64,000 bases of DNA from Candidatus Heimdallarchaeota archaeon (GCA_019058275.1 JAHLVW010000083.1:35570-99569); one strand, 5' to 3'. Counted from the first letter of the stretch, positions 35,235-45,487 are shown. Translations and numbers: made by a program. The notes: generated by a model not told the origin, from the sequence alone.

Positions 35235-36329
35235 ATGGCAACTTCTGATAGTGATAACTATATAATTGAACAATTTACTTTGAAGGATTCACATTTCAAG
35301 GAATTAGCTGATCTTATTACTGGAGCATTCCTTGCTGATGAAGCAGCTCAAGATGATGGAGCTGTACTTGTTTTTACGGAACAAACATTTAGAACAATTT
35401 TTGGGTTACCATCAGTTGATAGAAGGCTCTTTGTTCGAGCAAGATACAAACCCACAAATGAAATTGTAGGATTTCTTGGAACTATTAACAAGAAATTGTT
35501 GTTAGATGGAAAACAATACAAATGTGGTATTCCAGCTTGGTTAGCTGTATCGAAAAGACACCAAAGGAAAGGATTAGCAAAAAGGATGGGATTAAAGATG
35601 CTTGAACTAGGTCAAGCAGAGGGTTATGATGCTGCATTTTCATTTCATGAGTCAGAACAACATGGTATAGATACATCTCAAGCTGTTGCTCGAGAAGCTG
35701 GTATACCTATTAATAGATTGGTTTTACTAGACAAATTTGTAATTCGAGCATTTGATATAGGAGAAACAGCTAAAGCTGTAAAGCTAAAATGGTATGAAAA
35801 ATTATACTTCAAGACGAAAGAAAAAGTAGGTAAAGTAAAATCCAAACAAGTACGCCTTTATGACCCTAAAGATATCGACCAAATATTTGATCTTACAATG
35901 GATCTTGTTTTCAAATCACATTTGTCTATTGTTCCAGAATATGAAGATATGAAATGGATGCTGAATCAACCTAATGTTCTATGTGTTGTTCATGAGAATA
36001 AGGATGGGAAAATTAATGGCTATATACTAGTTTGGCAGTTCATATTAGCCGGTTTTGGCAATGAAGTACCTTATGGATGGTTGGATACTGTTCATGCCTA
36101 CAATCTAAATCAAAAAGAAGTTAAAGATTTGGCAAACTTCATGAGTCAAGAGGCAATAAAACTAGGATGGAAAGGCGTACAAACACCATACATTCCTTAC
36201 TTTGATGCTAAACCATTTATCAAAGCAAACTTCATCTTTTTCGGAAAGAAAGTAGGTATAGATTTGTTTAACTGGTCAAATATCCCTATACCAGAGAAAA
36301 TTGAATCGATTTACTTCATCTTGCGATAA
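35235..36329 (+). CDS. Tandem GNAT acetyltransferase
   Basis: Two GNAT-like halves in 364 residues. The first has the acetyl-CoA loop AVSKRHQRKGLAKRMGLKML after strands NEIVGFLGTI and IPAWLAV; the second (about 200-360) keeps NGYILVWQFI and the fold but its loop is degenerate. A GGAG box precedes the ATG. The overall arrangement resembles Eis-like or other double-GNAT enzymes, whose acceptors vary widely. It stands between cysK and a decayed GNAT gene. Confidence 0.82.
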   Translation: MATSDSDNYIIEQFTLKDSHFKELADLITGAFLADEAAQDDGAVLVFTEQTFRTIFGLPSVDRRLFVRARYKPTNEIVGFLGTINKKLLLDGKQYKCGIPAWLAVSKRHQRKGLAKRMGLKMLELGQAEGYDAAFSFHESEQHGIDTSQAVAREAGIPINRLVLLDKFVIRAFDIGETAKAVKLKWYEKLYFKTKEKVGKVKSKQVRLYDPKDIDQIFDLTMDLVFKSHLSIVPEYEDMKWMLNQPNVLCVVHENKDGKINGYILVWQFILAGFGNEVPYGWLDTVHAYNLNQKEVKDLANFMSQEAIKLGWKGVQTPYIPYFDAKPFIKANFIFFGKKVGIDLFNWSNIPIPEKIESIYFILR

Positions 36330-36419
36330 ACTAAAGAAGGAAATTAGCAAATTGGAATCTTTCTTCCTTTTTTATCCTGAATTGTAAATGTTTAAATCAT
36401 CTTTTGAGCATAAAAACTT

Positions 36420-37050
36420 ATGACATCTAATTTGAAATCACTTAAAACGGTTAAAGAAATCAGAAATCGAACTTGCGATTGATATGTTTTCTCGGGCTTT
36501 TCTCAATGATCCACTAGCTGCTTATATTTTTCCAAACGAAAAGAAACGGCAAGAAAATTTACAGCATTATTTTCGCTTTCGTATAAAATACGGTGTATTA
36601 AATGGTGAAGTTTATGCACCATCTCCCAACATTGAAGGATTAGCAATCTGGATACATCCAAGCAACATAGATATGACTTACTGGCAAATGTTTCGAGCAG
36701 GTGGTATGAGACAGTTTCGTAAGTTAGGAAAGGAAAAGATAGGAAAAATGCTAACAATAGAAAAATACACATCAGCTATGCGCCATTGAAATACTAATTT
36801 TCCACATTAGCATCTAACACCAATTGGTGTTGATCCTGAGCACCAAGGTAAGGGATATGCTAGCACATTGATGAGAGCGATGTTAGAACGGTTTGATAAA
36901 GAAAACATTGCTTGCTTTCTTGAAACACAAAGTCAGAAAAACGTTGAGATATACAAACGATATGATTTCAAAGTAGTAGAAAAAGGAATTATTCCAAAAG
37001 CAAATCTTGAACATTGGGCAATGGTAAGATTACCTAAAAAAATAAAATGA
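36420..37050 (+). pseudogene. Decayed GNAT acetyltransferase with frameshift and two stops
   Basis: A GNAT coding sequence can be read from ATG 36420 (TSNLKSLK) but shifts frame at AAAA around 36444-36447; removing one A joins it to RLKKSEIELAIDMFSRAF. It then meets TGA at 36787-36789 and TAG at 36808-36810 (context NFPH-stop-HLTPIGVDPEHQGKGYAS, where Trp is expected). The frame beyond keeps the acetyl-CoA loop and a normal C-terminus ending at 37050. Three independent lesions mark a true pseudogene. The parent family is a stand-alone GNAT of unknown substrate. Confidence 0.85.
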
Positions 37051-37078
37051 AAGAAGAAGAGATCCATATTCTCTAATT

Positions 37079-38968
37079 CTAATCGCTTGCATGTTGCTCC
37101 ACTGGTTGTGGATGGTCATTTGTGTATTCAAATTGGCTTCCGTGTAATTCAGCATAGAATCCATCTTGTGCAAGTAGCTCTTCATGAGTTCCTTGTTCTA
37201 CAATGTCTCCATCATGAATGACGAGGATAAGATCAGCATTTCGGATTGTAGATAAACGATGAGCAATTACAAAACTTGTTCTATTCTTCATCAAATCGTC
37301 CATTGCTTTCTGGATTAAAATTTCTGTACGAGTGTCTACTGAACTGGTTGCCTCATCGAGAATAAGGACTGGTGGATCAGCTAATACTGCTCTTGCTATT
37401 GTAAGAAGCTGCTTCTGACCTTGGGAGATATTTGTCACTTCTTCATTGATTATCATATCATACCCATCAGGTAAAGTGTGGACAAATCTATCCACATATG
37501 CTGCTTTAGCAGCAGCTTTGACTTCTTTATCAGTTGCATCAAGACGTCCGTAACGTATATTTTCCATTATGGTTCCATTAAAGAGCCAAGTATTTTGTAG
37601 AACCATACCAAACTTATCACGTAAATCTTTACGTGTAAGATTACGTATGTCGATACCATCTACTGAAATAGCTCCGTCATTTAATTCATAGAATCGCATA
37701 AGGAGTTTAACCATAGTAGTTTTACCAGCTCCTGTTGGACCAACTAAAGCAATTTTCTGTCCTGGTTTTACTAAAGCTGAAAAGTTGTGAATGATTGTTT
37801 TTTCTGGATTATATCCAAAATTAACATTTTTAAATTCTACGCGACCTTTCACATATCCTATTTTGAGAGGTTCAGGTGTGTCTGCAACTTCCTCTGATTC
37901 ATTTAGAAATTCAAACACTCGTTCTGATGCTGCAGCAGTTTGTTGTAGAACGTTAGATGCGCTAGCTATTTGACCTAGCGGTCGAGTGAAAGAGCGTACA
38001 TATTGAATAAATGCTTGAATATCACCTACAGTAATAGCATTTTGAGTGGTTAAATATCCACCTAAGATTGCGACAGCAACATATCCTAGATTTCCGATGA
38101 AAGTCATCAAAGGCATCATTAATCCGGAAAAGAATTGTGATTTCCAAGCAGATTTATAAAGTGTGTTGTTGTATCCACCAAATGTTTCTTGACTCTTTTC
38201 TTCCGCATTGTAAGCTTTCACAATAGTATGACCACCAAACATCTCTTCTACATGACTGTTGACATGTCCTAGATACTCTTGCTGTTGATTGAAGTGTTTT
38301 TGTGATCTTTTTACAATGAAAACTATCATTAATCCTGATAATGGGATTACTCCTATGACTAACAAAGCCATCTTCCAGCTAATAGTAAACATCATAACAA
38401 GTACACCGATTACGGTTATTACCGATGTAATGATCTGTGTGAGACTGTTGCTTAATGTTTGATTAATTGTATCTACATCATTAGTTAAACGTGAGAGTAT
38501 TTCACCATGGGTAGTACTATCATAGTATTTGAGCTTCATGCGATTCATTTTTTCAGAGATATCTTTTCGCAAACGATAGGCAATGTCAGTTGAAACTTTA
38601 GCCATTATCCATCCTTGAATATATGCTAGAATTGCTGATCCCACATAAAGTGATAAAGTAATCAGTATTATCCTACCAATAAAGTCAAAATCGACTGAAC
38701 CTGTTCCCCGAATAGTTTCAATTAATCCTTCGAATAATTCAGTAGTAGCTCTTCCTAGGATTTTCGGTCCTACAATACTAGCAGTAGTAGAAGCTATTGC
38801 AATCAGAATTGCAACAATTATTATTGCTTTGTATCTACCGAGATATTGTAGTAGTTTAACCATTGTTCCTTTGAAATCTTTGGCCTTTTCTCCTCCTCCC
38901 CTCATCATTCCACCCATTGGTCCTCCTCTTCTCGGACCGCTTTGCTGACGTCGTTGATTTTGGCTCAT
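37079..38968 (-). CDS. ABC exporter half, canonical-ATPase subunit
   Basis: A half-transporter with six membrane helices (residues about 45-370) and a C-terminal ATPase: Walker A GPTGAGKTT, signature NISQGQKQL, Walker B VLILDEATSSVD with the catalytic Glu, and H-loop IAHRLST. Its ATG overlaps the TGA of the upstream partner (ATGA, 38965-38968), with GGAGG just before. Together they form a heterodimeric exporter in which the altered signature NISQGQ faces the partner's defective Walker B. Homologues export drugs or lipids. Confidence 0.93.
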   Translation of the reverse strand: MSQNQRRQQSGPRRGGPMGGMMRGGGEKAKDFKGTMVKLLQYLGRYKAIIIVAILIAIASTTASIVGPKILGRATTELFEGLIETIRGTGSVDFDFIGRIILITLSLYVGSAILAYIQGWIMAKVSTDIAYRLRKDISEKMNRMKLKYYDSTTHGEILSRLTNDVDTINQTLSNSLTQIITSVITVIGVLVMMFTISWKMALLVIGVIPLSGLMIVFIVKRSQKHFNQQQEYLGHVNSHVEEMFGGHTIVKAYNAEEKSQETFGGYNNTLYKSAWKSQFFSGLMMPLMTFIGNLGYVAVAILGGYLTTQNAITVGDIQAFIQYVRSFTRPLGQIASASNVLQQTAAASERVFEFLNESEEVADTPEPLKIGYVKGRVEFKNVNFGYNPEKTIIHNFSALVKPGQKIALVGPTGAGKTTMVKLLMRFYELNDGAISVDGIDIRNLTRKDLRDKFGMVLQNTWLFNGTIMENIRYGRLDATDKEVKAAAKAAYVDRFVHTLPDGYDMIINEEVTNISQGQKQLLTIARAVLADPPVLILDEATSSVDTRTEILIQKAMDDLMKNRTSFVIAHRLSTIRNADLILVIHDGDIVEQGTHEELLAQDGFYAELHGSQFEYTNDHPQPVEQHASD

Positions 38969-41205
38969 AGGTGTCCCTCCAGTTCAAGTTGTGATATCGC
39001 AATTTCTTTGTAGATATCACATGTTTCCATTAATTCATCATGAGTACCTTTGCCCACGATTTTACCTTCTTCTATAACTAGAATTTGTTCAGCATTTCTT
39101 ATAGTAGAAACACGTTGAGTTACCATTAAAACGGTACTTTCTCCAGTTTTTTCTTTGAGAGCTTTTCGAAGTGCAGCATCAGTTTTGAAGTCCAAATTTG
39201 ACATAATATCATCGAAAATAAATATTTGTGGTTTCTTAACTAATGCTCGAGCTATAGAAAGACGTTGTTTTTGTCCGCCTGAAACATTCATTCCACCTTG
39301 GGCGATTTCCCTATCCATACCTTCAAGTACGGTGGAAACGAATTCTGCCGCTTGGGCAATTTCTATTGCTGATTGAAGAGTCTCTTCACTTGCATTTCCA
39401 TCTGCAAAAAGCAAATTACTCTCAATCGTGCCTGAGAATAAAGAACTCTTTTGCGGAACATATCCAATTTTATCACGCAAATCATGCTGAGTAACTTTCC
39501 GTATATCTAAGCCATCAATACGAATGGATCCTGAAGAAATATCATAGAACCTTGGTATTAGATTTATAACTGTTGATTTACCTGAACCCGTGGCTCCTAT
39601 TAATGCAGTAGTTTGGCTTGGATGAGCAGTAAAGCTTATGTTATGCAATGCATTTTTCTTCGCTCCAGGATATTTGAAGGATACATTTTGGAATTCAATA
39701 GTTCCTTTGAATGGTTCAGAAAATATTTTTGGTTCCTCAGGATTTTTAATTTCTGGTTCTGTATACAATACTTCATTGATTCGTCTTCCAGACACTACAG
39801 CTCTAGGTAAAATAATAAACATCATTGTTAACATCAGAAATGCAAACACAATCTGCATAGCATACTGCATAAATGCCATCATATCACCAACTTGCATAAC
39901 ACCATCTGCAACCTGATGAGATCCCACCCAAATAATACCGAGTGTAAGACCATTCAAAATAATCATCATGAATGGCATCAGAATCACCATTAATCTGTTA
40001 AGGAATAGAATAACAGCTGTTAAGTCTGTATTAGCTTTATCAAAACGTTTTTCCTCATATTTTTCCCTGTTGAATGCTCGAACAACCAACATTCCCATTA
40101 AGTTTTCTCGAGCTACAAGATTAATACGATCAATCAAAGATTGCATTTTATTGAATCTTGGAACAGCTACTAGGAAAACTATCAGTATAAGTACCAACAG
40201 TATAAGTACAGCAACTCCAATAAGCCACCACATAGACTGATTTTTATTAAGTGCTCGAATAATTCCTCCAACACCTAAGATAGGTGCATAGAAAACCATT
40301 CTAATAACCATTACAACAACCAACTGTATTTGAGTAACATCGTTAGTAGAACGTGTGATGAGCGAAGCTGTAGAGAATTTATCAAATTCTATATTCGAGA
40401 AACTTTCAACCTTCTGGAATAAATCGCCACGAATATCACGCGCCATTCCTGCTGCTGTTCTAGATGCTAGAAAACTTACTATGACGGTGCATATAACTGA
40501 CAGTAGGGTCATCAAAAGCATCAAACCACCAGATCTAAGAATATACATGCTTTGTATCTTATCTACATCTACACCAATTACATCATATTCCAATCGGACT
40601 GCCATCACAGCAACTTGGTTAATCATTATATCTCCTAATGCTGTAAAGTACTGAGTGATAAAGAATGAAATCAATGAAAGATTAGCATAAGGGAGTGTAC
40701 TTAAATAACTAAAGAAAATATCTTCTGGAGGGAGAGTAGTTACATTGAATCCTAGACCTTCAATAATTTCTGTAGCGTTTTCTGGATTAACAAATATTTG
40801 TTCAAGAGTAAAAATAACAACAATCGGTTCTGCCAGTATTTCATTCAATTGTTTTAATTCCTTATTCTTAACTTTATTTAAAACATAAATCGATTCATTT
40901 ACAAGATAAGGATAAATTTCAATATAATCATCATAATCTGTAGAATTTTCATCTACAAGAGTATAAGCATCAAGAACCGTTGTTTTGTTATCAGGATTTG
41001 TGAAGATAAAGACTCTTTCCAATTCATTTTGACGAATTGCTACAGGAACAGCATATTCTACACCACTTTGTTGTATACCTGTATCAACTATATTGGAAAG
41101 ATAATCTGGTAAAGCTAAATCTAAATTTGCTTGTGCAAATAATAAGCCAATTGATAAGAAAACCATTATCAGATAAGGTTTTGTATATTTTAATAATTTA
41201 ATCAC
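38965..41205 (-). CDS. ABC exporter half, degenerate-ATPase subunit with extracellular insert
   Basis: Partner of the preceding ABC protein. Its ATPase has an intact Walker A (GATGSGKST) and signature (NVSGGQKQR), but the Walker B ends in DD (IFIFDDIMSNLD) and the H-loop is MVTQRVST, so both catalytic residues are replaced (Glu to Asp, His to Gln). This is the TM287/288-like pattern of one dead and one live site. Between helices 1 and 2 lies an insert of about 170 residues, probably extracellular, seen also in clostridial relatives, which suggests transfer from bacteria. The PadR gene lies 30 bp upstream. Confidence 0.93.
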   Translation of the reverse strand: MIKLLKYTKPYLIMVFLSIGLLFAQANLDLALPDYLSNIVDTGIQQSGVEYAVPVAIRQNELERVFIFTNPDNKTTVLDAYTLVDENSTDYDDYIEIYPYLVNESIYVLNKVKNKELKQLNEILAEPIVVIFTLEQIFVNPENATEIIEGLGFNVTTLPPEDIFFSYLSTLPYANLSLISFFITQYFTALGDIMINQVAVMAVRLEYDVIGVDVDKIQSMYILRSGGLMLLMTLLSVICTVIVSFLASRTAAGMARDIRGDLFQKVESFSNIEFDKFSTASLITRSTNDVTQIQLVVVMVIRMVFYAPILGVGGIIRALNKNQSMWWLIGVAVLILLVLILIVFLVAVPRFNKMQSLIDRINLVARENLMGMLVVRAFNREKYEEKRFDKANTDLTAVILFLNRLMVILMPFMMIILNGLTLGIIWVGSHQVADGVMQVGDMMAFMQYAMQIVFAFLMLTMMFIILPRAVVSGRRINEVLYTEPEIKNPEEPKIFSEPFKGTIEFQNVSFKYPGAKKNALHNISFTAHPSQTTALIGATGSGKSTVINLIPRFYDISSGSIRIDGLDIRKVTQHDLRDKIGYVPQKSSLFSGTIESNLLFADGNASEETLQSAIEIAQAAEFVSTVLEGMDREIAQGGMNVSGGQKQRLSIARALVKKPQIFIFDDIMSNLDFKTDAALRKALKEKTGESTVLMVTQRVSTIRNAEQILVIEEGKIVGKGTHDELMETCDIYKEIAISQLELEGHL

Positions 41206-41234
41206 AGTCGTTTTTACTCCTTTATGTAGAATGA

Positions 41235-41780
41235 TTATTCACTCATATTTTCCTCTTCTAAAAATTGGATGTCAAATTTCGTAGCAATTTTTCTGAGAGA
41301 AGTAAGTGTATTCTCAATAACTGCTTGTGTTTCCTTTGGGGCTTCTCTTATTAATAATAAAAGCATTCGAGAGATGCTCTGCATATTTTCCATAATGGAC
41401 TTAATGCACTGCTGGAAAGCTTCTGATTCTTCTAAATTATCAATTTCACCTACCATCTGTACAAATGAAAAGAATTGAGAAAGATTCTTCATCATGTGCT
41501 TCTTCATACATTGCTGGGTCTCTTCGAAAAACTGTTGACCTTGTTCAGTTATCGAATATATTTTCTGAGCACGCCCTTTTTCGATTTTTTCCTTAACAGT
41601 AACTAAGTTTTCATTCTCCATGGATTTTAATGAGTTATAAACTGCTGTTTGACTAGGTTTCCAACCAAATTTTTCATCAATTAAAGAGGTCAATGCATAA
41701 CCATGAAGAGGTCCCTCTCTAACAATTTGCATAAGGATTAAAGAATCAAGCATTTTGGTTGGTGAAAAAATCGGAAACAT
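41235..41780 (-). CDS. PadR-family transcriptional regulator
   Basis: A winged-helix PadR protein of 181 residues: LDSLILMQIVREGPLHGYALTSLI at the start, wing GRAQKIYSITEQGQQFF, and a helical C-terminal dimerisation region. PadR proteins such as LadR repress neighbouring heterodimeric ABC exporters and are released by the exported drugs, so it probably controls this operon and itself. A TATA-like stretch at 41801-41812 is about 26 nt from the ATG, implying a leaderless message. Confidence 0.93.
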   Translation of the reverse strand: MFPIFSPTKMLDSLILMQIVREGPLHGYALTSLIDEKFGWKPSQTAVYNSLKSMENENLVTVKEKIEKGRAQKIYSITEQGQQFFEETQQCMKKHMMKNLSQFFSFVQMVGEIDNLEESEAFQQCIKSIMENMQSISRMLLLLIREAPKETQAVIENTLTSLRKIATKFDIQFLEEENMSE

Positions 41781-41800
41781 AGCGGATATGAAAGTTTTGT

Positions 41801-41812
41801 TATATAAAAAAA
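41801..41812 (-). promoter_or_regulatory. TATA box of the PadR/ABC operon
   Basis: On the minus strand TTTTTTTATATA lies with its centre about 26 nt before the ATG at 41780, where archaeal TATA elements sit relative to the start site. Transcription would then begin at or next to the ATG, giving a leaderless mRNA for the PadR gene. Confidence 0.5.
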
Positions 41813-41912
41813 TTGTGATATAATAGGATAATGGAAATAAACAATATATTAGAAGAAACGATTTGATGTTCTTCTATTTACGATAAAAGAAGAATGAGAT
41901 GAGATTAATTAC

Positions 41913-42914
41913 TTATCTCATCATTTCTAAATAGTATTTATTTGGTTTGTAAGTCAAAGGCCATTCAGGCACATTATCTAGAATTTCTTCGATTTGATCT
42001 AATACATCATTTGACAATGTAACTTCAGAAGCTTTTACATTTTCAATGACATGTTCTGGCTTTGATGCACCAATTATTGCTGAGGATATTTCAGGTTTTC
42101 TGAGAATCCATGCTAATGCTAAGTTGCTCATTGATATATCTAAGGATTTTGCAACGTCACATAGTTTCTTCAATTTATCCAGATTTTCTTCCGTTAAACG
42201 TTTAGTGATGCTTTCTGACCGACTACCTCTACTACCTTCAGGTATTCCATCATTATACTTGCCCGTGAGTAAGCCCTGACCCAGTGGAGACCAAACTGTA
42301 AGACCCATACCATGTGTTTTAGCTACAGACATAATTTCGAGCTCAATGTGTCTTGAAATCATATTATATAGGGGTTGTTCAACAATTGGTTTGTGTGCCT
42401 GCAAATCTTTTGCTACAGCATTTACTCTCTCTAGTTGTGCAGCAGTCCAAACGGATGTTCCCCAATAAAGAACTTTACCGGATCGTATTAGATCATCCAA
42501 AATTTCAACAGTTTCCTTTATTGGTGTCATATAATCGTATCTATGCATGTAATAGATGTCTATGTAATCCAAATTTAATCGTTCCAATGTTCCCTCTATA
42601 GCATTTCTAATATTTTTACGACTTAATCCCCAACGATTAATGTCTTCACTCATTGGCCAAAAAACTTTACTTGATATCACCAAATCTTTTCGCTTAACAG
42701 TCTCTTCTGCTAGAAACTCAGCAATTACTTTTTCAGCTTCTCCTCTAGCATAGATTTCTGCTGAATCAATGAAATTTATACCATGCTCTACTGCTGTTGT
42801 CATACATTTCTTTGCAATCTCACTTTCTACGGTTCCTCCATATGTGAGCCATGATCCTAGTGAGATTTCACTAATTTTTAAGCCACTTTTGCCTACTTTT
42901 CTATATTTCAACAA
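41913..42914 (-). CDS. Aldo/keto reductase (Kv-beta-like)
   Basis: NADPH-dependent carbonyl reductase with the full catalytic tetrad: D50 and Y55 (FIDSAEIYARG), K83 (ISSKVFW) and H124 (YYMHRYD). The opening KYRKVGKSGLKISEISLGSW and the RLNLDYIDIYYMHRYD block are those of the AKR6/Kv-beta and YghZ group. The cofactor-binding loop near AWILRKPEISSAIIGASKPE is normal. It stands alone; the substrate is unknown. Confidence 0.94.
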   Translation of the reverse strand: MLKYRKVGKSGLKISEISLGSWLTYGGTVESEIAKKCMTTAVEHGINFIDSAEIYARGEAEKVIAEFLAEETVKRKDLVISSKVFWPMSEDINRWGLSRKNIRNAIEGTLERLNLDYIDIYYMHRYDYMTPIKETVEILDDLIRSGKVLYWGTSVWTAAQLERVNAVAKDLQAHKPIVEQPLYNMISRHIELEIMSVAKTHGMGLTVWSPLGQGLLTGKYNDGIPEGSRGSRSESITKRLTEENLDKLKKLCDVAKSLDISMSNLALAWILRKPEISSAIIGASKPEHVIENVKASEVTLSNDVLDQIEEILDNVPEWPLTYKPNKYYLEMMR

Positions 42915-43117
42915 ATCTCCTCCGTTGTAAAAAGTTCAGATGTTTAGTAAACATAAAGTAGACAACCATTTTAATAACATGGTTAATAAAGATAGAAATT
43001 TGAGTGATTTTTCTTTCAAAACTTTTGTTTTTTTCAGTTTTAGAATTAAATTTTGTTTTTTCATCAATGATATCTTTTTATAGAGCTTTGAACTCATTAG
43101 ATATAGGAGATAGTTAT

Positions 43118-44287
43118 ATGAAAGTCCTTTACGGGATTAACACGAATGGCCAAGGTCATATTAATCGTTCCAGTGTTGTTATTTCCCAGTTGATGAAAGA
43201 TGGACATGATGTTCATGTGTTATTGTCAGGTAAAATACCACCGATATATGCATATGATATAAGTCCCATAGTCTTTTACAGATCAGGACCCATTGACTTC
43301 TATAAAGATAATAAGATGCTAATAAGCAAATCACTTAGAACCAACTTTGGAAAATATAATGAATTTGCTAAAATTGTAAAAGAAATGGTAGAATTAGATA
43401 GAAAAGAAAATTTTGATTTTATAATTTCCGATTTTGAACGAACTTCATCTTTAGTAGGCAAACGTCTAAATAAACCAGTTATTGTTATTGATCGACAGCA
43501 TTCACTACTTCATCCGTCTGTCGTTGAAGCTCCTAAGAAAAATTATGAAATGTGGGCTGTTAAATTGGCTTTTAGCATGATTAATCCTTATTACTATCAT
43601 ATCTATGTCCTTGATTATTGTTATACTATTGATACCCAAGATGACATTACCCTCTTTCCTTTAATTTGGAAGCCAGAACTTGAGAACTATAAGATAAGAA
43701 CAAGCAATCATATTGTTGTCTATTTGCCTAGAAGTGAACCTAATGAACTAATTGATATTTTTACTAAATTCCCAAAAGAAACATTTTACGTTTATGGATT
43801 CAATGTAGAAAAACAAATCAATAATGTTCATTTGAAATTAACAAGCAGAGAAGGGTTCTTAGAAGACCTTACTTCATGCAAAGCAATTATTGGAAATGCA
43901 GGTTTCAATCTTACATGGGAAGCTTGCTTACTAAATAAGCTAATTTGGACAATTCCTCATTCTAATCAATATGAGCAATTAGCTAATGCTTTTAGATTGC
44001 AAAAACTGAATCAATCGTTTGTTTCCAATGATTTTACTGAAATAGATCTCAAGAATTTTCTAGAATGGGCTAAAAGAAATGATTATCACTCAGAGAATAA
44101 CTTACCTATTTTAACAGCATCTGATTTACTTACTCTTGTGTATGAAGATTTAGAAAATTATGAATCAGAGAATTTCCTAACACCAAGACAAATTAGACAA
44201 AATATAAAGTATGATGTAAATCGTTGGCGTTTAAGGAAAGAAATTAGAAAGGAAATTCAAGTGAACACTTCCTACCTCGAGTATTAA
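43118..44287 (+). CDS. MurG-like glycosyltransferase (GT28 type)
   Basis: A GT-B fold transferase of 389 residues. The N-terminal glycine-rich loop is GINTNGQGHINRSS, and the sugar-nucleotide site is in the C-terminal half: CKAIIGNAGFNLTWEACLLNKLIWTIPHSNQYEQLANA. ATG 43118 is preceded by AGGAGAT at 7 nt; the longer in-frame reading from 43004 looks like untranslated leader. The family moves UDP-sugars to lipids or proteins. It overlaps nothing, but its 3' end is only 5 bp from the convergent radical SAM gene. Confidence 0.85.
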   Translation: MKVLYGINTNGQGHINRSSVVISQLMKDGHDVHVLLSGKIPPIYAYDISPIVFYRSGPIDFYKDNKMLISKSLRTNFGKYNEFAKIVKEMVELDRKENFDFIISDFERTSSLVGKRLNKPVIVIDRQHSLLHPSVVEAPKKNYEMWAVKLAFSMINPYYYHIYVLDYCYTIDTQDDITLFPLIWKPELENYKIRTSNHIVVYLPRSEPNELIDIFTKFPKETFYVYGFNVEKQINNVHLKLTSREGFLEDLTSCKAIIGNAGFNLTWEACLLNKLIWTIPHSNQYEQLANAFRLQKLNQSFVSNDFTEIDLKNFLEWAKRNDYHSENNLPILTASDLLTLVYEDLENYESENFLTPRQIRQNIKYDVNRWRLRKEIRKEIQVNTSYLEY

Positions 44288-44292
44288 TAGTT

Positions 44293-45429
44293 TTATCGCA
44301 ATAAATGCTGATTTCCTATTGATATATTTTTGAGCCCTTTCTCAATTGCTGCTTTGAAACATCTGTCAGCATGCTTTTTTGATGTTGTAGGAAGGTCATC
44401 AATAGCAAATGAAGGATAGAAAGCTAATAAGGAATAAGGAATTGATTCATCTATAGATACTAGATATTCTGCTATTTTTGCAACTTGATCAACATCAACG
44501 TATCCAGGAATTAATAATGTGCTAGCTACTAGCAGAGGTGTTTCTGGTCTTTCATTTATTCGCTTGCCAATTTCCTTGAGATTAAAAAGTGTAAATTTAT
44601 TGCTTGAACCACATAATGCTAGATTTAATTCATCATCAAATGTTTTAACATCAATCTTTATTAAACCACCAGTTTTCAGAGCAATTTCAGTTGTTTTGCG
44701 CATTAATTCAGGTTTTGCAGAACCATTTGTTTCCCAACAAACCCGTAAAATCCTATCCTCCTTTTGAGCTTTCTCTATAGACAACTCTCCCACCTTATTT
44801 GAGTGGCGTATTTGTGCTGCAGGATCACCACCAAAGAAACAAATACAACTAGTATTTTTCCGAACAGCATTAATTAGTAGCTTAGGTGATGTGGGGCTAG
44901 ATACATGCACCCCATTTCTATATTGATAATTTTGACAGAATAAACAATCAAATGTACATGCTTGATAAAAAACTGCTAAATTATTCCAACCAATTTCAGC
45001 TCCAGCTACATAGGAATATTTAGGATAACCATTTGAAGAACATCCAGGACAAAATGGGGCAGCAACACAGTTTGTTGGCAAGGAATCATAATAAAAACTA
45101 AATAAACCATTTTTCTCATCACCAGCAATTCTTACAAGTTTACCTTTGATATTCTTAACTAAATTACAAAAACCAATTTCATCTGAACCTAATACACAGT
45201 TGTTTACACAATCGCCACAGGTTAACCCATTCTTAGTTTTAGGTGGTTTAATTGGCAGCGAATAATTCATTCGATAAGTTTTTCTTATAATAGAGATTAT
45301 CTCTGATGCATTTGTATAATCGGTTAAAACACACTCTCTGCAAACTCCAAGCTTCTCAGAAATATCTTCTGATTCTTTACCGCAAAGTTTGCATTTCTTT
45401 TGATGAAGATTCCTGTTGATAAATCTCAT
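44293..45429 (-). CDS. Radical SAM protein with N-terminal zinc ribbons (PflA-like)
   Basis: An N-terminal ribbon (CKLCGKESEDISEKLGVCREC) and a second Cys cluster (TCGDCVNNCVLG) precede the radical SAM site CTFDCLFC at about residues 158-165. AAPFCPGCSSNGYPKYSYVAG and FFGGDPAAQIRHSNK are typical of the archaeal PflA-like / AmmeMemoRadiSam-neighbour family. I chose ATG 45429 over the upstream TTG 45444. It may activate an enzyme or modify an RNA or protein; no substrate can be inferred from the neighbourhood. Confidence 0.85.
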   Translation of the reverse strand: MRFINRNLHQKKCKLCGKESEDISEKLGVCRECVLTDYTNASEIISIIRKTYRMNYSLPIKPPKTKNGLTCGDCVNNCVLGSDEIGFCNLVKNIKGKLVRIAGDEKNGLFSFYYDSLPTNCVAAPFCPGCSSNGYPKYSYVAGAEIGWNNLAVFYQACTFDCLFCQNYQYRNGVHVSSPTSPKLLINAVRKNTSCICFFGGDPAAQIRHSNKVGELSIEKAQKEDRILRVCWETNGSAKPELMRKTTEIALKTGGLIKIDVKTFDDELNLALCGSSNKFTLFNLKEIGKRINERPETPLLVASTLLIPGYVDVDQVAKIAEYLVSIDESIPYSLLAFYPSFAIDDLPTTSKKHADRCFKAAIEKGLKNISIGNQHLLR

Positions 45430-45487
45430 CGTACACACTTTCAAAATATATGTGGAGGATTAAGATTATTTATTTTTTCGAGTAAAA

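Noticed and set aside
38965..41205. ABC subunit as a pseudogene because of missing catalytic residues
   Set aside because: The Glu-to-Asp and His-to-Gln changes are the standard pattern of the degenerate half in heterodimeric exporters, and the frame is intact.
43004..43117. N-terminal extension of the glycosyltransferase
   Set aside because: The extension is hydrophobic low-complexity sequence; a Shine-Dalgarno box and the conserved glycine-rich loop place the start at 43118.
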